Source: Thermococcus sp.
Lineage (GTDB): Archaea; Methanobacteriota_B; Thermococci; Thermococcales; Thermococcaceae
Length of the DNA: 6,229 nt
Assembly (NCBI GenBank): GCA_027023165.1
Contig: JALVWX010000244.1
Coordinates: forward strand, 1 to 6,229
Reading direction: 5' to 3'
In this document: in pieces, positions 1 to 5,173 of the stretch
Layout of the letters: each line of letters starts with the position of its first letter
Numbering within the stretch: position 1 is the first letter of the stretch
Program-made: the position numbers and the translations under genes
Notes under the pieces: model-generated
Databases searched by the model: none
Told to the model about the DNA's origin: nothing
What the model saw: the letters and a program-made list of their open reading frames with translations, nothing else

Positions 1-503
1 AAAATCCAGTGGCATAGAGTTTTTAGGTAGTCCTCTTTAAGCTCATTTTCTAAAGTTTTAATAAAAGCTCCTGCTGTGGCTATCCAGTCGATAGATTCCA
101 ATTCAAATTTTTTGTCGGTAATGAAATCTTTTAAGGTTAGAATTTTGTTTTCATCTTCTATTTTTTCGTCCAAACTGATTGGGATATGTTTTTGAAGGGT
201 ATCAACCTTTCTAAGGTAATCTATAATTAAGCCATTTATTTTTCTGATGAAATAACCGGAGGTAAATCTGTCTTTGTTTTCTAAAAACTTTCGCTTATTT
301 TCCTCTTTCAATAGCCAAAGAAAAAAGTCTTGTGTAATTTCCTCCGCAAGATATTCCCAGCTTTGATAGTCCTCTTGGGGGAAATAGCTTCTAACCTTCT
401 GAGCAACTATCTTTTTGATGAATAGGTAATAATGTTTTTTGCTTTTATCGGGTTTATCGCTTTTTAAAATTTCCCAAACTAAATCCTTGAGGGTTTTATC
501 CAT
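1..503 (-). CDS. Sigma-70 family (ECF-like) RNA polymerase sigma factor, C-terminus outside window
   Basis: The reading frame opens with ATG at 503-501 and stays open to the left edge, giving 167 residues without a stop. Residues about 24-100 look like sigma region 2: a helix ending in EEITQDFFLWLL (54-65) matches the usual 'D.vQetFl.l' core-binding helix, and SGYFIRKINGLIIDYLRK (82-99) matches the 'F..wl..Ia.N...D.lRk' helix that recognises the -10 element. A linker starting PISLDEKIEDE (108-118) follows, then what looks like the start of region 4 (about 137 onward); its helix-turn-helix would lie beyond the edge. There is no region 1 or 3, as in group 4 (ECF) factors. The role would be to redirect RNA polymerase to a dedicated regulon. 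The start is well set by AGGAGG six bases upstream, lying inside the end of the preceding gene, so translation is probably coupled. The neighbouring gene is a plausible anti-sigma partner. The family call is fairly sure; the regulon is unknown. Confidence 0.83.
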   Translation of the reverse strand, partial: MDKTLKDLVWEILKSDKPDKSKKHYYLFIKKIVAQKVRSYFPQEDYQSWEYLAEEITQDFFLWLLKEENKRKFLENKDRFTSGYFIRKINGLIIDYLRKVDTLQKHIPISLDEKIEDENKILTLKDFITDKKFELESIDWIATAGAFIKTLENELKEDYLKTLCHWI

Positions 504-957
504 TATTATCCTCCTTTTTCAGGCAAAACTTTTTTAATTTCTCGAGATTTTCACAGCAACCGCAGAATTTACCAATAGTTTCCATTTGGAATTTGTTTAA
601 AACAATTTTTTCATATTCACCCTTTCGGTTGCGAAACAGATAAACTTTCTCATAAAAGGTAAAATCTTCGCACCCTTCTTTCCGACAAAGGGTTAAATTG
701 ACGCTCTTTTGATTTCCTTTCGAGGTGCTCGATAAAAATACCACAACAAACGTATCACCTTCATACCAACAACTTAAAAAAGGTCTCTGTTTCCTAATTT
801 TGTCTTTGGCGAAATAAAAATTTTTTCCGGTTAATCTTTCCACTTCTTTTAAGTTTGTGCCTAACCAAAGGCAAATTTTTTCTTCCAAAGACCCTTTTGA
901 GACTCTTTTTAAAAGGTCGTTAAAGACATCTTGGTAGATATCTTTTAAACTTTCCAT
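496..957 (-). CDS. Cys-rich protein with MazF/PemK-like core, candidate anti-sigma partner (CalpT-like)
   Basis: This 153-residue soluble protein has no signal peptide or membrane segment. Residues 1-45 look helical. From about residue 47 it reads as a MazF/PemK-type beta barrel: KQRPF (56-60) corresponds to the 'RP' strand of MazF, EGDTFVVVFLSSTSKG (66-81) to the strand and 'TTQSKG' loop of E. coli MazF, and FYEKVYLFR (101-109) to the 'ladqvksi' strand. MazF catalytic Arg29 would be R58 and Thr52 would be S76, so RNase activity is uncertain. Eight cysteines (29, 63, 91, 96, 132, 134, 135, 145), including C-x4-C and CGCC, suggest metal binding or a thiol switch. The gene overlaps the sigma gene by 8 bases, so the two are made together. 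A MazF homologue that holds an ECF sigma is known as CalpT; this protein is clearly shorter than I recall for CalpT. There is no good ribosome site at the ATG. That it is a gene is fairly sure; the fold is moderate; the anti-sigma role is inference. Confidence 0.6.
   Translation of the reverse strand: MESLKDIYQDVFNDLLKRVSKGSLEEKICLWLGTNLKEVERLTGKNFYFAKDKIRKQRPFLSCWYEGDTFVVVFLSSTSKGNQKSVNLTLCRKEGCEDFTFYEKVYLFRNRKGEYEKIVLNKFQMETIGKFCGCCENLEKLKKFCLKKEDNNG
510..515 (-). promoter_or_regulatory. Shine-Dalgarno AGGAGG for the sigma-factor gene
   Basis: A perfect AGGAGG sits six bases before the sigma-factor ATG and is embedded in the last codons of the MazF-like gene (its Lys-Glu-Asp codons). It fixes the start of the sigma gene and suggests terminating ribosomes reinitiate there. 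It is one of only two strong ribosome sites in the window. Confidence 0.85.
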
Positions 958-1056
958 TCTTAATAAGATAATTAAACTTAATCACCACCCTTTAAGCTGT
1001 TTAAAAGTGTTGTAAAACCCCACACAGGTTTAAACAATGTATTAAATTCCCTACAC
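958..1056. promoter_or_regulatory. Divergent intergenic region with repeated TTTAAAC motif
   Basis: This 99 bp separates the leftward MazF-like/sigma unit from the rightward DUF2202 gene and must hold both promoters. It is AT-rich and contains the 8-base palindrome GTTTAAAC (1028-1035) plus a second GTTTAAA (999-1005). On the minus strand TTTAAAC therefore occurs twice, 29 bases apart. A TATTAA -10-like element (1040-1045) lies 11 bases before the DUF2202 ATG, which has no Shine-Dalgarno, so that transcript could be nearly leaderless. No convincing -35 element was found on either strand. Confidence 0.4.
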
Positions 1057-1740
1057 ATGGAACTAAAAAGATTTGCAAAAACCCTTCCGGGGATACTTTT
1101 TGCCCTCGCCCCCCTAACGGGGTTTGGAATAAATAACTTTCACTCCTACGGGGGGACGTATCACTACGGAACCCCTTACGGTCTCTACTACGTCGAAAAC
1201 CTACCCAAACAGAGGTTGGGCGAAAAGGAGAAAGAGGAACTCCTCTATATGAGGGAGGAGGAAAAACTGGCGAGGGATGTCTATTTGACCCTATACCGCA
1301 AGTGGAGGCTTCCAATCTTTAGAAATATCGCCCGCTCCGAGCAGAGACATATGGATATGGTCGGCGTCCTGATAAAAAAATACGGACTAAAAGACCCGGT
1401 AATAGACCGCGTGGGTGTATTTACCAACAAGCACATTCAGGAGCTATACAACAAATTGGTCGCCGAAGGGGAAAAATCCCTCATCGACGCCCTAAAGGTG
1501 GGGGCGCTTATAGAGGAGCTCGACATTGCCGACCTTAAAAAGGCTATGGCGAATACCGACAACCGCGATATGCGTATAGTTTACGCCAACCTGATGAAGG
1601 GCTCCAGAAACCACCTTAGGGCTTTTGTCCGCCTTTTGAGACGCTTCGGCTACGACTACACCCCCAAATACCTACCTAAGGAGGAGTTCGAAGAAATAGT
1701 TTCCACACCTATAGAGAGGGGTTTTATCCGCAACCCCTAA
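1057..1740 (+). CDS. Exported ferritin-like DUF2202 protein
   Basis: The 227-residue protein starts with KR (4-5) and a hydrophobic stretch at 9-24, consistent with a signal peptide or N-terminal anchor; there is no lipobox cysteine and the cleavage site is unclear. A Tyr/Gly-rich segment follows (28-45), then a full DUF2202 domain (about 54-195), a four-helix ferritin-like fold. Family hallmarks are the EEEKLARDVY helix (67-76), NIARSEQRHMD (90-100), GVFTNKHIQELY (120-131), the VGALIEELDIADL helix (148-160) and the GSRNHLRAF helix (182-190). The Glu and His residues on these helices (E67-E69, E95, H98, E153/E154, H186) are the likely di-metal ligands. The substrate of this family is not established; an iron or redox role at the cell envelope is inference. 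The gene stands alone: divergent from the sigma unit, convergent with yicC, and closed by its own terminator. No Shine-Dalgarno precedes the ATG. Family call very sure, function unknown. Confidence 0.92.
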   Translation: MELKRFAKTLPGILFALAPLTGFGINNFHSYGGTYHYGTPYGLYYVENLPKQRLGEKEKEELLYMREEEKLARDVYLTLYRKWRLPIFRNIARSEQRHMDMVGVLIKKYGLKDPVIDRVGVFTNKHIQELYNKLVAEGEKSLIDALKVGALIEELDIADLKKAMANTDNRDMRIVYANLMKGSRNHLRAFVRLLRRFGYDYTPKYLPKEEFEEIVSTPIERGFIRNP

Positions 1741-1757
1741 GGGGGGGTTTTCTTTCT
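1732..1757 (+). terminator. Rho-independent terminator after DUF2202 gene
   Basis: AACCCC (1732-1737) pairs with GGGGTT (1744-1749) around a six-base loop, followed directly by a T-rich run broken by two C residues. The stem includes the last codons and the loop includes the stop codon. An upstream GGGGTT (1718-1723) could instead pair with the same AACCCC, giving a competing non-terminating hairpin. Confidence 0.7.
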
Positions 1758-1838
1758 TTTTGGAACCTTTAATGGAGATCTATAAACACAAACCTATCCG
1801 AAAAAGGTATGTGGAAATGGGAATGTAGCCCTTCGGGA

Positions 1839-2711
1839 TTACTCGATATTGGCAACCTGTTGTCTTAGCTTGTCTATCGCCGTTTTCATCTCCACATTAA
1901 GGGGGAATAGGTCGGGTAATTTGTTCCCCATGGTGTTGACCTCTCGGAGCATCTCCTGTGTGATGAATTCGAGTTTTTTCCCTATAGGGAACCCCTTATT
2001 CAGTTCCTGCCTAAATAGGTTTATGTGGCTTTTCAGACGTTGTATTTCCTCGTTTATATCCGCTTTCTCAAGAATGAGTTTAAGTTCGTTGACGACAACC
2101 CTATTTTCGGTGTCCTTTAAAAGTTCCTCCGCCTTGGAGAGTAGGTTTTTCTTATAGTTTTCCACCAAAAGGGGAGCCTTTTTTTCCACTTCGTTTAGCA
2201 ACCTCTCGAGGGTGCTAAGCTGATTTTCTATATCCTTTAGTAGGTTTCTACCCTCTTCCTCCTTGCTCCTAACGAAGTCTTGGAGTGCCTTTTCGAACAC
2301 CTCAAAGAGGAGTTTTTTAAATTCCTCACTCTCGATGTAATTTTCCTCCGACGCGGCGGGGTTGTAAAACTTCATAGCCAACTGGAGGGTAAGGTCGTCG
2401 GAGATATTTAAACCCAACCTTTTGGTAGCGGATAAAATTTCCTCGACCACCTCCGCCAGGTCGGATATCTTTACGGTGGGCTTAATCTTGAAAAACTCGA
2501 GCTGAACCGAAACCGATACATTTCCCCTGTAAACTTTGTCCTTTAGCCTATTTCTCAATTCCTTTTCGTAAATTACCAACTCCTTGGGGGTTCTGAACGA
2601 TATTTCTAATCCCTTTCCGTTTACCGATTTGATTAGGACAACCAATTTCAGTTTGTCGTCTCTGTGGTAAGCCTTTCCGAAACCGGTCATACTGCGAATG
2701 GTGTTCCCCAT
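1839..2711 (-). CDS. yicC: YicC family endoribonuclease
   Basis: This is a YicC/YloC protein, a widespread family; E. coli YicC has been reported as an RNase that affects small-RNA decay. With the start at 2711 the protein is 290 residues, the usual family length, and begins MGNTIRSMTGFGKA, matching the E. coli N-terminus MIRSMTAYA. An N-terminal YicC domain is followed by a charged helical stretch and a C-terminal DUF1732 domain with EEIQRLKSH, KLEFITQEMLREVNTMG and a final LRQQVANIE, nearly as in E. coli. The frame is open to 2855 (48 more codons), but that extension is not family-like, would run almost to the hfq start and would cover the shared promoter region, so I chose the inner ATG. 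That ATG lacks a Shine-Dalgarno; ATT at the IRSMTG position or the next ATG are alternatives. gmk, its frequent partner, is absent. Confidence 0.9.
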   Translation of the reverse strand: MGNTIRSMTGFGKAYHRDDKLKLVVLIKSVNGKGLEISFRTPKELVIYEKELRNRLKDKVYRGNVSVSVQLEFFKIKPTVKISDLAEVVEEILSATKRLGLNISDDLTLQLAMKFYNPAASEENYIESEEFKKLLFEVFEKALQDFVRSKEEEGRNLLKDIENQLSTLERLLNEVEKKAPLLVENYKKNLLSKAEELLKDTENRVVVNELKLILEKADINEEIQRLKSHINLFRQELNKGFPIGKKLEFITQEMLREVNTMGNKLPDLFPLNVEMKTAIDKLRQQVANIE

Positions 2712-2881
2712 TAAGGAGTAAAATAGGCATAAAACCCTTTTAGGGTAGGTTGTTTTTATTCTCCCTTTAACGGGTTCATTCGCCTTTGCACTCCCCGAAA
2801 AGGATATTGAATAGGGAGAAAAATTTCTTTCTGGAGTATCATTAATAAACTTCAAAACAACAAAAACGGAGGTAAAAGATT
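2712..2881. promoter_or_regulatory. Shared yicC/hfq divergent promoter region
   Basis: About 170 bp between the chosen yicC start and hfq. TATCAT (2837-2842) is a good -10-like element for hfq (five of six consensus bases) and would start the transcript about 33 bases before the hfq ATG, but no matching -35 is visible. Two inverted repeats are present: ACCCT-TTT-AGGGT (2734-2746), in the yicC leader, and CTCCC/GGGAG (2791-2795 and 2814-2818). Both are short and could be operators or chance. Confidence 0.4.
2868..2872 (+). promoter_or_regulatory. Shine-Dalgarno GGAGG for hfq
   Basis: GGAGG lies nine bases before the hfq ATG and sets its start at 2882. It contrasts with the neighbouring genes, most of which lack any recognisable ribosome site. 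Confidence 0.85.
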
Positions 2882-3175
2882 ATGCCTTTCAAGTTGCAGG
2901 AAACTTTTTTAAACACCGCAAGGAAACAGAGAATTAGGGTTTCCATCTATTTGGTAAACGGTATTAGGTTGCAGGGTAGAATTCGCTCCTTCGACACCTA
3001 CACCATTTTGCTCGACGACGGCAGAAACCAAACCCTTGTTTTCAAACACGCCATAACCACCATAATCCCCTCCGAGAGGATAGAGTTCAAATTCCTCGGC
3101 GGTGGGGAGGAACAGCAGGGCGCCGAGGCGGGTAGCCAAACCGCCGAAGGTGAAATAGACCCCAACGCACTTTAA
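2882..3175 (+). CDS. hfq: RNA chaperone Hfq
   Basis: Hfq forms a cytoplasmic hexameric ring that binds small RNAs and mRNAs. This 97-residue protein has the complete Sm core: KLQETFLN (4-11), the rim-type basic patch RKQR (14-17), the Sm1 stretch VSIYLVNGIRLQGRIRSFD (20-38) and the Sm2 signature FKHAITTIIP (54-63). Q6, K55 and H56 are the expected poly-U binding residues of the proximal face. It resembles what I recall of the Aquifex Hfq more than the E. coli one. After the core comes a 25-residue tail rich in Gly, Glu and Gln, ending in EIDPNAL; acidic Hfq tails are known to modulate RNA release. It is divergent from yicC and shares an apparent operon with the LysM gene six bases downstream. 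The common partners miaA and hflX are not here. Confidence 0.97.
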   Translation: MPFKLQETFLNTARKQRIRVSIYLVNGIRLQGRIRSFDTYTILLDDGRNQTLVFKHAITTIIPSERIEFKFLGGGEEQQGAEAGSQTAEGEIDPNAL

Positions 3176-3181
3176 TCATCG

Positions 3182-3670
3182 ATGTCCTTCAGATTTCTCC
3201 TTCTCCTTCTATCCCTATCGATTTGGATAGCCAACGGGTTTTATGCCGTATATCTCAACAAACTCCGCTTGGAGCAATACAAACTTTTGCGGGAACTTAG
3301 GGAGTTGAGAAGGGAAAACAACGAACTCTATTGGCGTATATCCCGCACCCTGAACTTTAAAAGGGGATTGGAATACGCCCAAAAGGAGGGGTTTAAAGCG
3401 GTAAAACCCTACAGGGTTTACAACTTTAGACCTTACTTGGAAGGGAAGCCTTTAATAGATTTCTACTTCGTTTGGTTTGGAGACTATCCCCTAAAGGTTG
3501 CCAAAAAGTTGGGTATCCCCCTAAGGGTTTTGAAAAAATATAACCCCTCCCTGAGGTGGGGTTATCTCATTCCCGGTCAGAGGCTGATTTATCCGGTATC
3601 CTCACCCTGTTTGGGGTTTTCTAAGACCTTGCCACAACAAGATGGAAAGACCCAATCCAACCATAATTAG
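3182..3670 (+). CDS. FtsL/FtsB-like membrane-anchored coiled-coil protein with LysM domain
   Basis: The 162-residue protein has one N-terminal membrane segment (about 4-22) with no cleavage signature, a Leu/Arg/Glu-rich coiled coil (about 27-56), a short linker with GLEYAQKEGF (62-71) and a LysM-type domain (about 94-138): FGDYPLKVAKKLGI (99-112) matches the 'GDtl..IAkkygv' half, NPSL (121-124) the 'Np.l' turn and LIPGQRLIYPV (129-139) the 'l.pGq.L.iP' end. LysM binds peptidoglycan glycan strands. Topology and size of the first half recall the divisome proteins FtsL and FtsB, so a cell-division or envelope role is plausible, but sequence alone cannot separate these from other single-pass coiled coils. 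It starts six bases after hfq without its own Shine-Dalgarno, so translation is probably coupled. The last 23 codons lie antisense to the end of lgt and look like non-domain tail. Confidence 0.8.
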   Translation: MSFRFLLLLLSLSIWIANGFYAVYLNKLRLEQYKLLRELRELRRENNELYWRISRTLNFKRGLEYAQKEGFKAVKPYRVYNFRPYLEGKPLIDFYFVWFGDYPLKVAKKLGIPLRVLKKYNPSLRWGYLIPGQRLIYPVSSPCLGFSKTLPQQDGKTQSNHN

Positions 3671-4351
3671 GCATACGATTTGATTCCAAGTTAAACCCAA
3701 ACCGGGAATGGGTGGGGTTACACCCCTTACAAACTCGAGGAGGAACCTTTCCGTTCCGTACCAAAGGAGGTATAGAGCGGCTATAAATCCGTCAAAGGGT
3801 TTGTTTCTGTAAAACCACCTAAGGAGGAGAAAGCCAAGAAAGTTTCCGGTTGCCTCCATTAGTTGGGTTGGGTATAGAGGTATCCCCGAAGGGGCGACCG
3901 CTTCGGGTGGGAAAACCACACCTATCGGTAGGTCGGTGGGTTTTCCATAGCAGCAGCCGGCAAGCCAGCACGAAAGCCTTCCCACCGAGTGGGCTAACAA
4001 GACGGAAATGGCGGCTACATCGGTAATCTTCCAAAAGGGAAGCCGATAAAACTTTATAGCCAAGATAACCGAAATAGCCGCAAATATTAAAGCGCCGAAA
4101 AAGTCGAGACCTCCCTCCCAAATGCTGAAGTAGTGGGAAAGGGATAAGTGGTGTTCTACCGCATAAAAAAGCCTAGCCCCCACCAAAGCGGAGATAAAGG
4201 CGACTATAAAAAGGTTTTCAATCTTTTCCCTTTCGATACCCTCCCTTTTCGAAAAGTATATTGCGGAAAGATAGGCGGTGAATACCGCCAGGAGTAGCAT
4301 AACCCCGTAGGCGGGGATTTTCAAACCGAAGATGTGGATAAAGGGATGCAT
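3602..4351 (-). CDS. lgt: Prolipoprotein diacylglyceryl transferase
   Basis: Lgt moves the diacylglyceryl group of phosphatidylglycerol onto the lipobox cysteine of prolipoproteins in the inner membrane, the first step of lipoprotein maturation. The 249 residues hold about seven hydrophobic segments and the family landmarks: HPFIHIFGLKIPAYGVML (2-19), VGARLFYAVEH (57-67), EGGLDFFGA (79-87), HSVGRLSCWLAGCCYGKP (121-138), YPTQLMEA (160-167) and ERFLLEFVRG (201-210). R125 aligns with essential Arg143 of E. coli, but Asn146 is replaced by C128 and His103 by F85, as in a Cys-type branch of the family. The ATG comes 11 bases after trpA; that gap contains eight T residues and no Shine-Dalgarno, so expression likely depends on trpA translation. 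The 3' end overlaps the convergent LysM gene by 69 bp. Confidence 0.95.
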   Translation of the reverse strand: MHPFIHIFGLKIPAYGVMLLLAVFTAYLSAIYFSKREGIEREKIENLFIVAFISALVGARLFYAVEHHLSLSHYFSIWEGGLDFFGALIFAAISVILAIKFYRLPFWKITDVAAISVLLAHSVGRLSCWLAGCCYGKPTDLPIGVVFPPEAVAPSGIPLYPTQLMEATGNFLGFLLLRWFYRNKPFDGFIAALYLLWYGTERFLLEFVRGVTPPIPGLGLTWNQIVCLIMVGLGLSILLWQGLRKPQTG

Positions 4352-4352
4352 T

Positions 4353-4378
4353 AAAAAAAATCTTAAGCCGCTTCGCGG
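4353..4378 (-). other. Hairpin plus T8 tract at trpA-lgt junction
   Basis: On the minus strand CCGC-GAA-GCGG (4378-4368) covers the last trpA codons. After seven bases including the stop it is followed by eight T residues that end one base before the lgt ATG. The pieces resemble an intrinsic terminator, but the gap between stem and T run is larger than usual, so it may only be a weak attenuator or chance. Confidence 0.35.
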
Positions 4379-5148
4379 AGACCTTCCTTTAAATCCCTTA
4401 CAGATTTCGCCAACCCCTTTAAATCCCCCCTGCCTACCAATTTGACGAAGTGGCTACCCACCACAATGCCGTCCGCCAAAGAGCCTATGGCTTTGGCGTG
4501 TTCCCTTTTCGATATGCCAAAACCCACTACAACCTTTTTACCACACAGGGAGCGGTAGAGGTTTAATCTCTCCGAGAGGTGTTTTAAAGGTAAACTTTCC
4601 CTTTCACCGGTTATACCGGTTACCGATACATAATAGGTAAACACATCGGTATTCCGACAAATCAGTTTCAACCGCTCTTCGGTCGAGGTGGGAGCCGCCA
4701 ACATTACGAGTGCGAGGTCAAACTTTTGGGTTATCTCCCGCAGGGGTGCGCTCTCTTCGGGGGGAAGGTCGGGAACGATAAAGCCGTCTATACCGGCTTC
4801 GGCAAAGGCGGAAACAAATCTTTCCAAGCCAATTTTAAACATGGGGTTGTAGTAGGTCATCAATATCAGTGGGGTTTGGGGGTATCGCTCCCTAAGGGTT
4901 GAAACAGCCTTTAAAACATCTTTGAAACGGATACCGTTTTCCAAAGCCCTTTCATGGGCTACCTGTATCGTCGAACCGTCCGCAACGGGGTCGGAGAAGG
5001 GATAACCCACCTCCACTATATCGCTCCCGTTTTCTATCAAAGTCTCAAAAGCCCTTAGCGAGGTGTCGAAATCGGGATAACCGACCATCATATAGGATAC
5101 GAGCAATTTTTTATTTCCCTCAAAGGTTTGTTTGAGCCTTTTCGACAT
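4363..5148 (-). CDS. trpA: Tryptophan synthase alpha chain
   Basis: TrpA splits indole-3-glycerol phosphate into indole and glyceraldehyde 3-phosphate and channels indole to the TrpB subunit. The 261 residues form the expected TIM barrel. VEVGYPFSDPVADG (45-58) holds catalytic E46 and D57, equivalent to Glu49 and Asp60 in Salmonella/E. coli. GFIVPDLPPEES (122-133) is the loop-2 region, VTGITGERE (176-184) the mobile loop 6, and GFGIS (209-213) with VVGS (229-232) the phosphate-binding loops. Length is typical. A TTG three bases upstream (5151) would add one Met, but the ATG at 5148 fits better. There is no Shine-Dalgarno. It sits between an antiporter and lgt with no other trp gene in view; scattered trp genes are known in Aquifex, so trpB is presumably elsewhere. 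Confidence 0.97.
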   Translation of the reverse strand: MSKRLKQTFEGNKKLLVSYMMVGYPDFDTSLRAFETLIENGSDIVEVGYPFSDPVADGSTIQVAHERALENGIRFKDVLKAVSTLRERYPQTPLILMTYYNPMFKIGLERFVSAFAEAGIDGFIVPDLPPEESAPLREITQKFDLALVMLAAPTSTEERLKLICRNTDVFTYYVSVTGITGERESLPLKHLSERLNLYRSLCGKKVVVGFGISKREHAKAIGSLADGIVVGSHFVKLVGRGDLKGLAKSVRDLKEGLREAA

Positions 5149-5173
5149 CAAAGGTTAAAAGGATAAGAGAGGT

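Noticed and set aside
1..957. Type II MazEF toxin-antitoxin pair
   Set aside because: The downstream partner is a sigma region-2 protein of more than 167 residues, not a small MazE-like antitoxin, and the MazF-like protein has Ser at the catalytic Thr position.
1001..1315. Open frame of 104 codons on the minus strand
   Set aside because: Lies antisense to the clear DUF2202 gene; composition rich in Pro, Ser and Arg, no family resemblance.
1797..1838. Terminator for yicC
   Set aside because: Only a three-pair CCC-GAA-GGG stem after the stop and no adjacent T run on the minus strand.
1849..2157. Open frame of 102 codons on the plus strand
   Set aside because: Antisense shadow of the yicC C-terminal half.
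2712..2855. 48-codon upstream extension of yicC
   Set aside because: Not family-like, would make the protein longer than its relatives and cover the hfq promoter region; the SMTGFGKA N-terminus marks the true start close to 2711.
3604..3620. ACCC/GGGT hairpin plus T run as terminator for the hfq-LysM unit
   Set aside because: Stem of only four pairs, and it would end the transcript before the stop codon of the LysM gene.
3500..4900. Recurring CCCCTAAGGG-like strings
   Set aside because: They fall inside genes and follow from common Pro-Leu-Arg-Val codons (CCC CTA AGG GTT); spacing is irregular, so not a repeat family.
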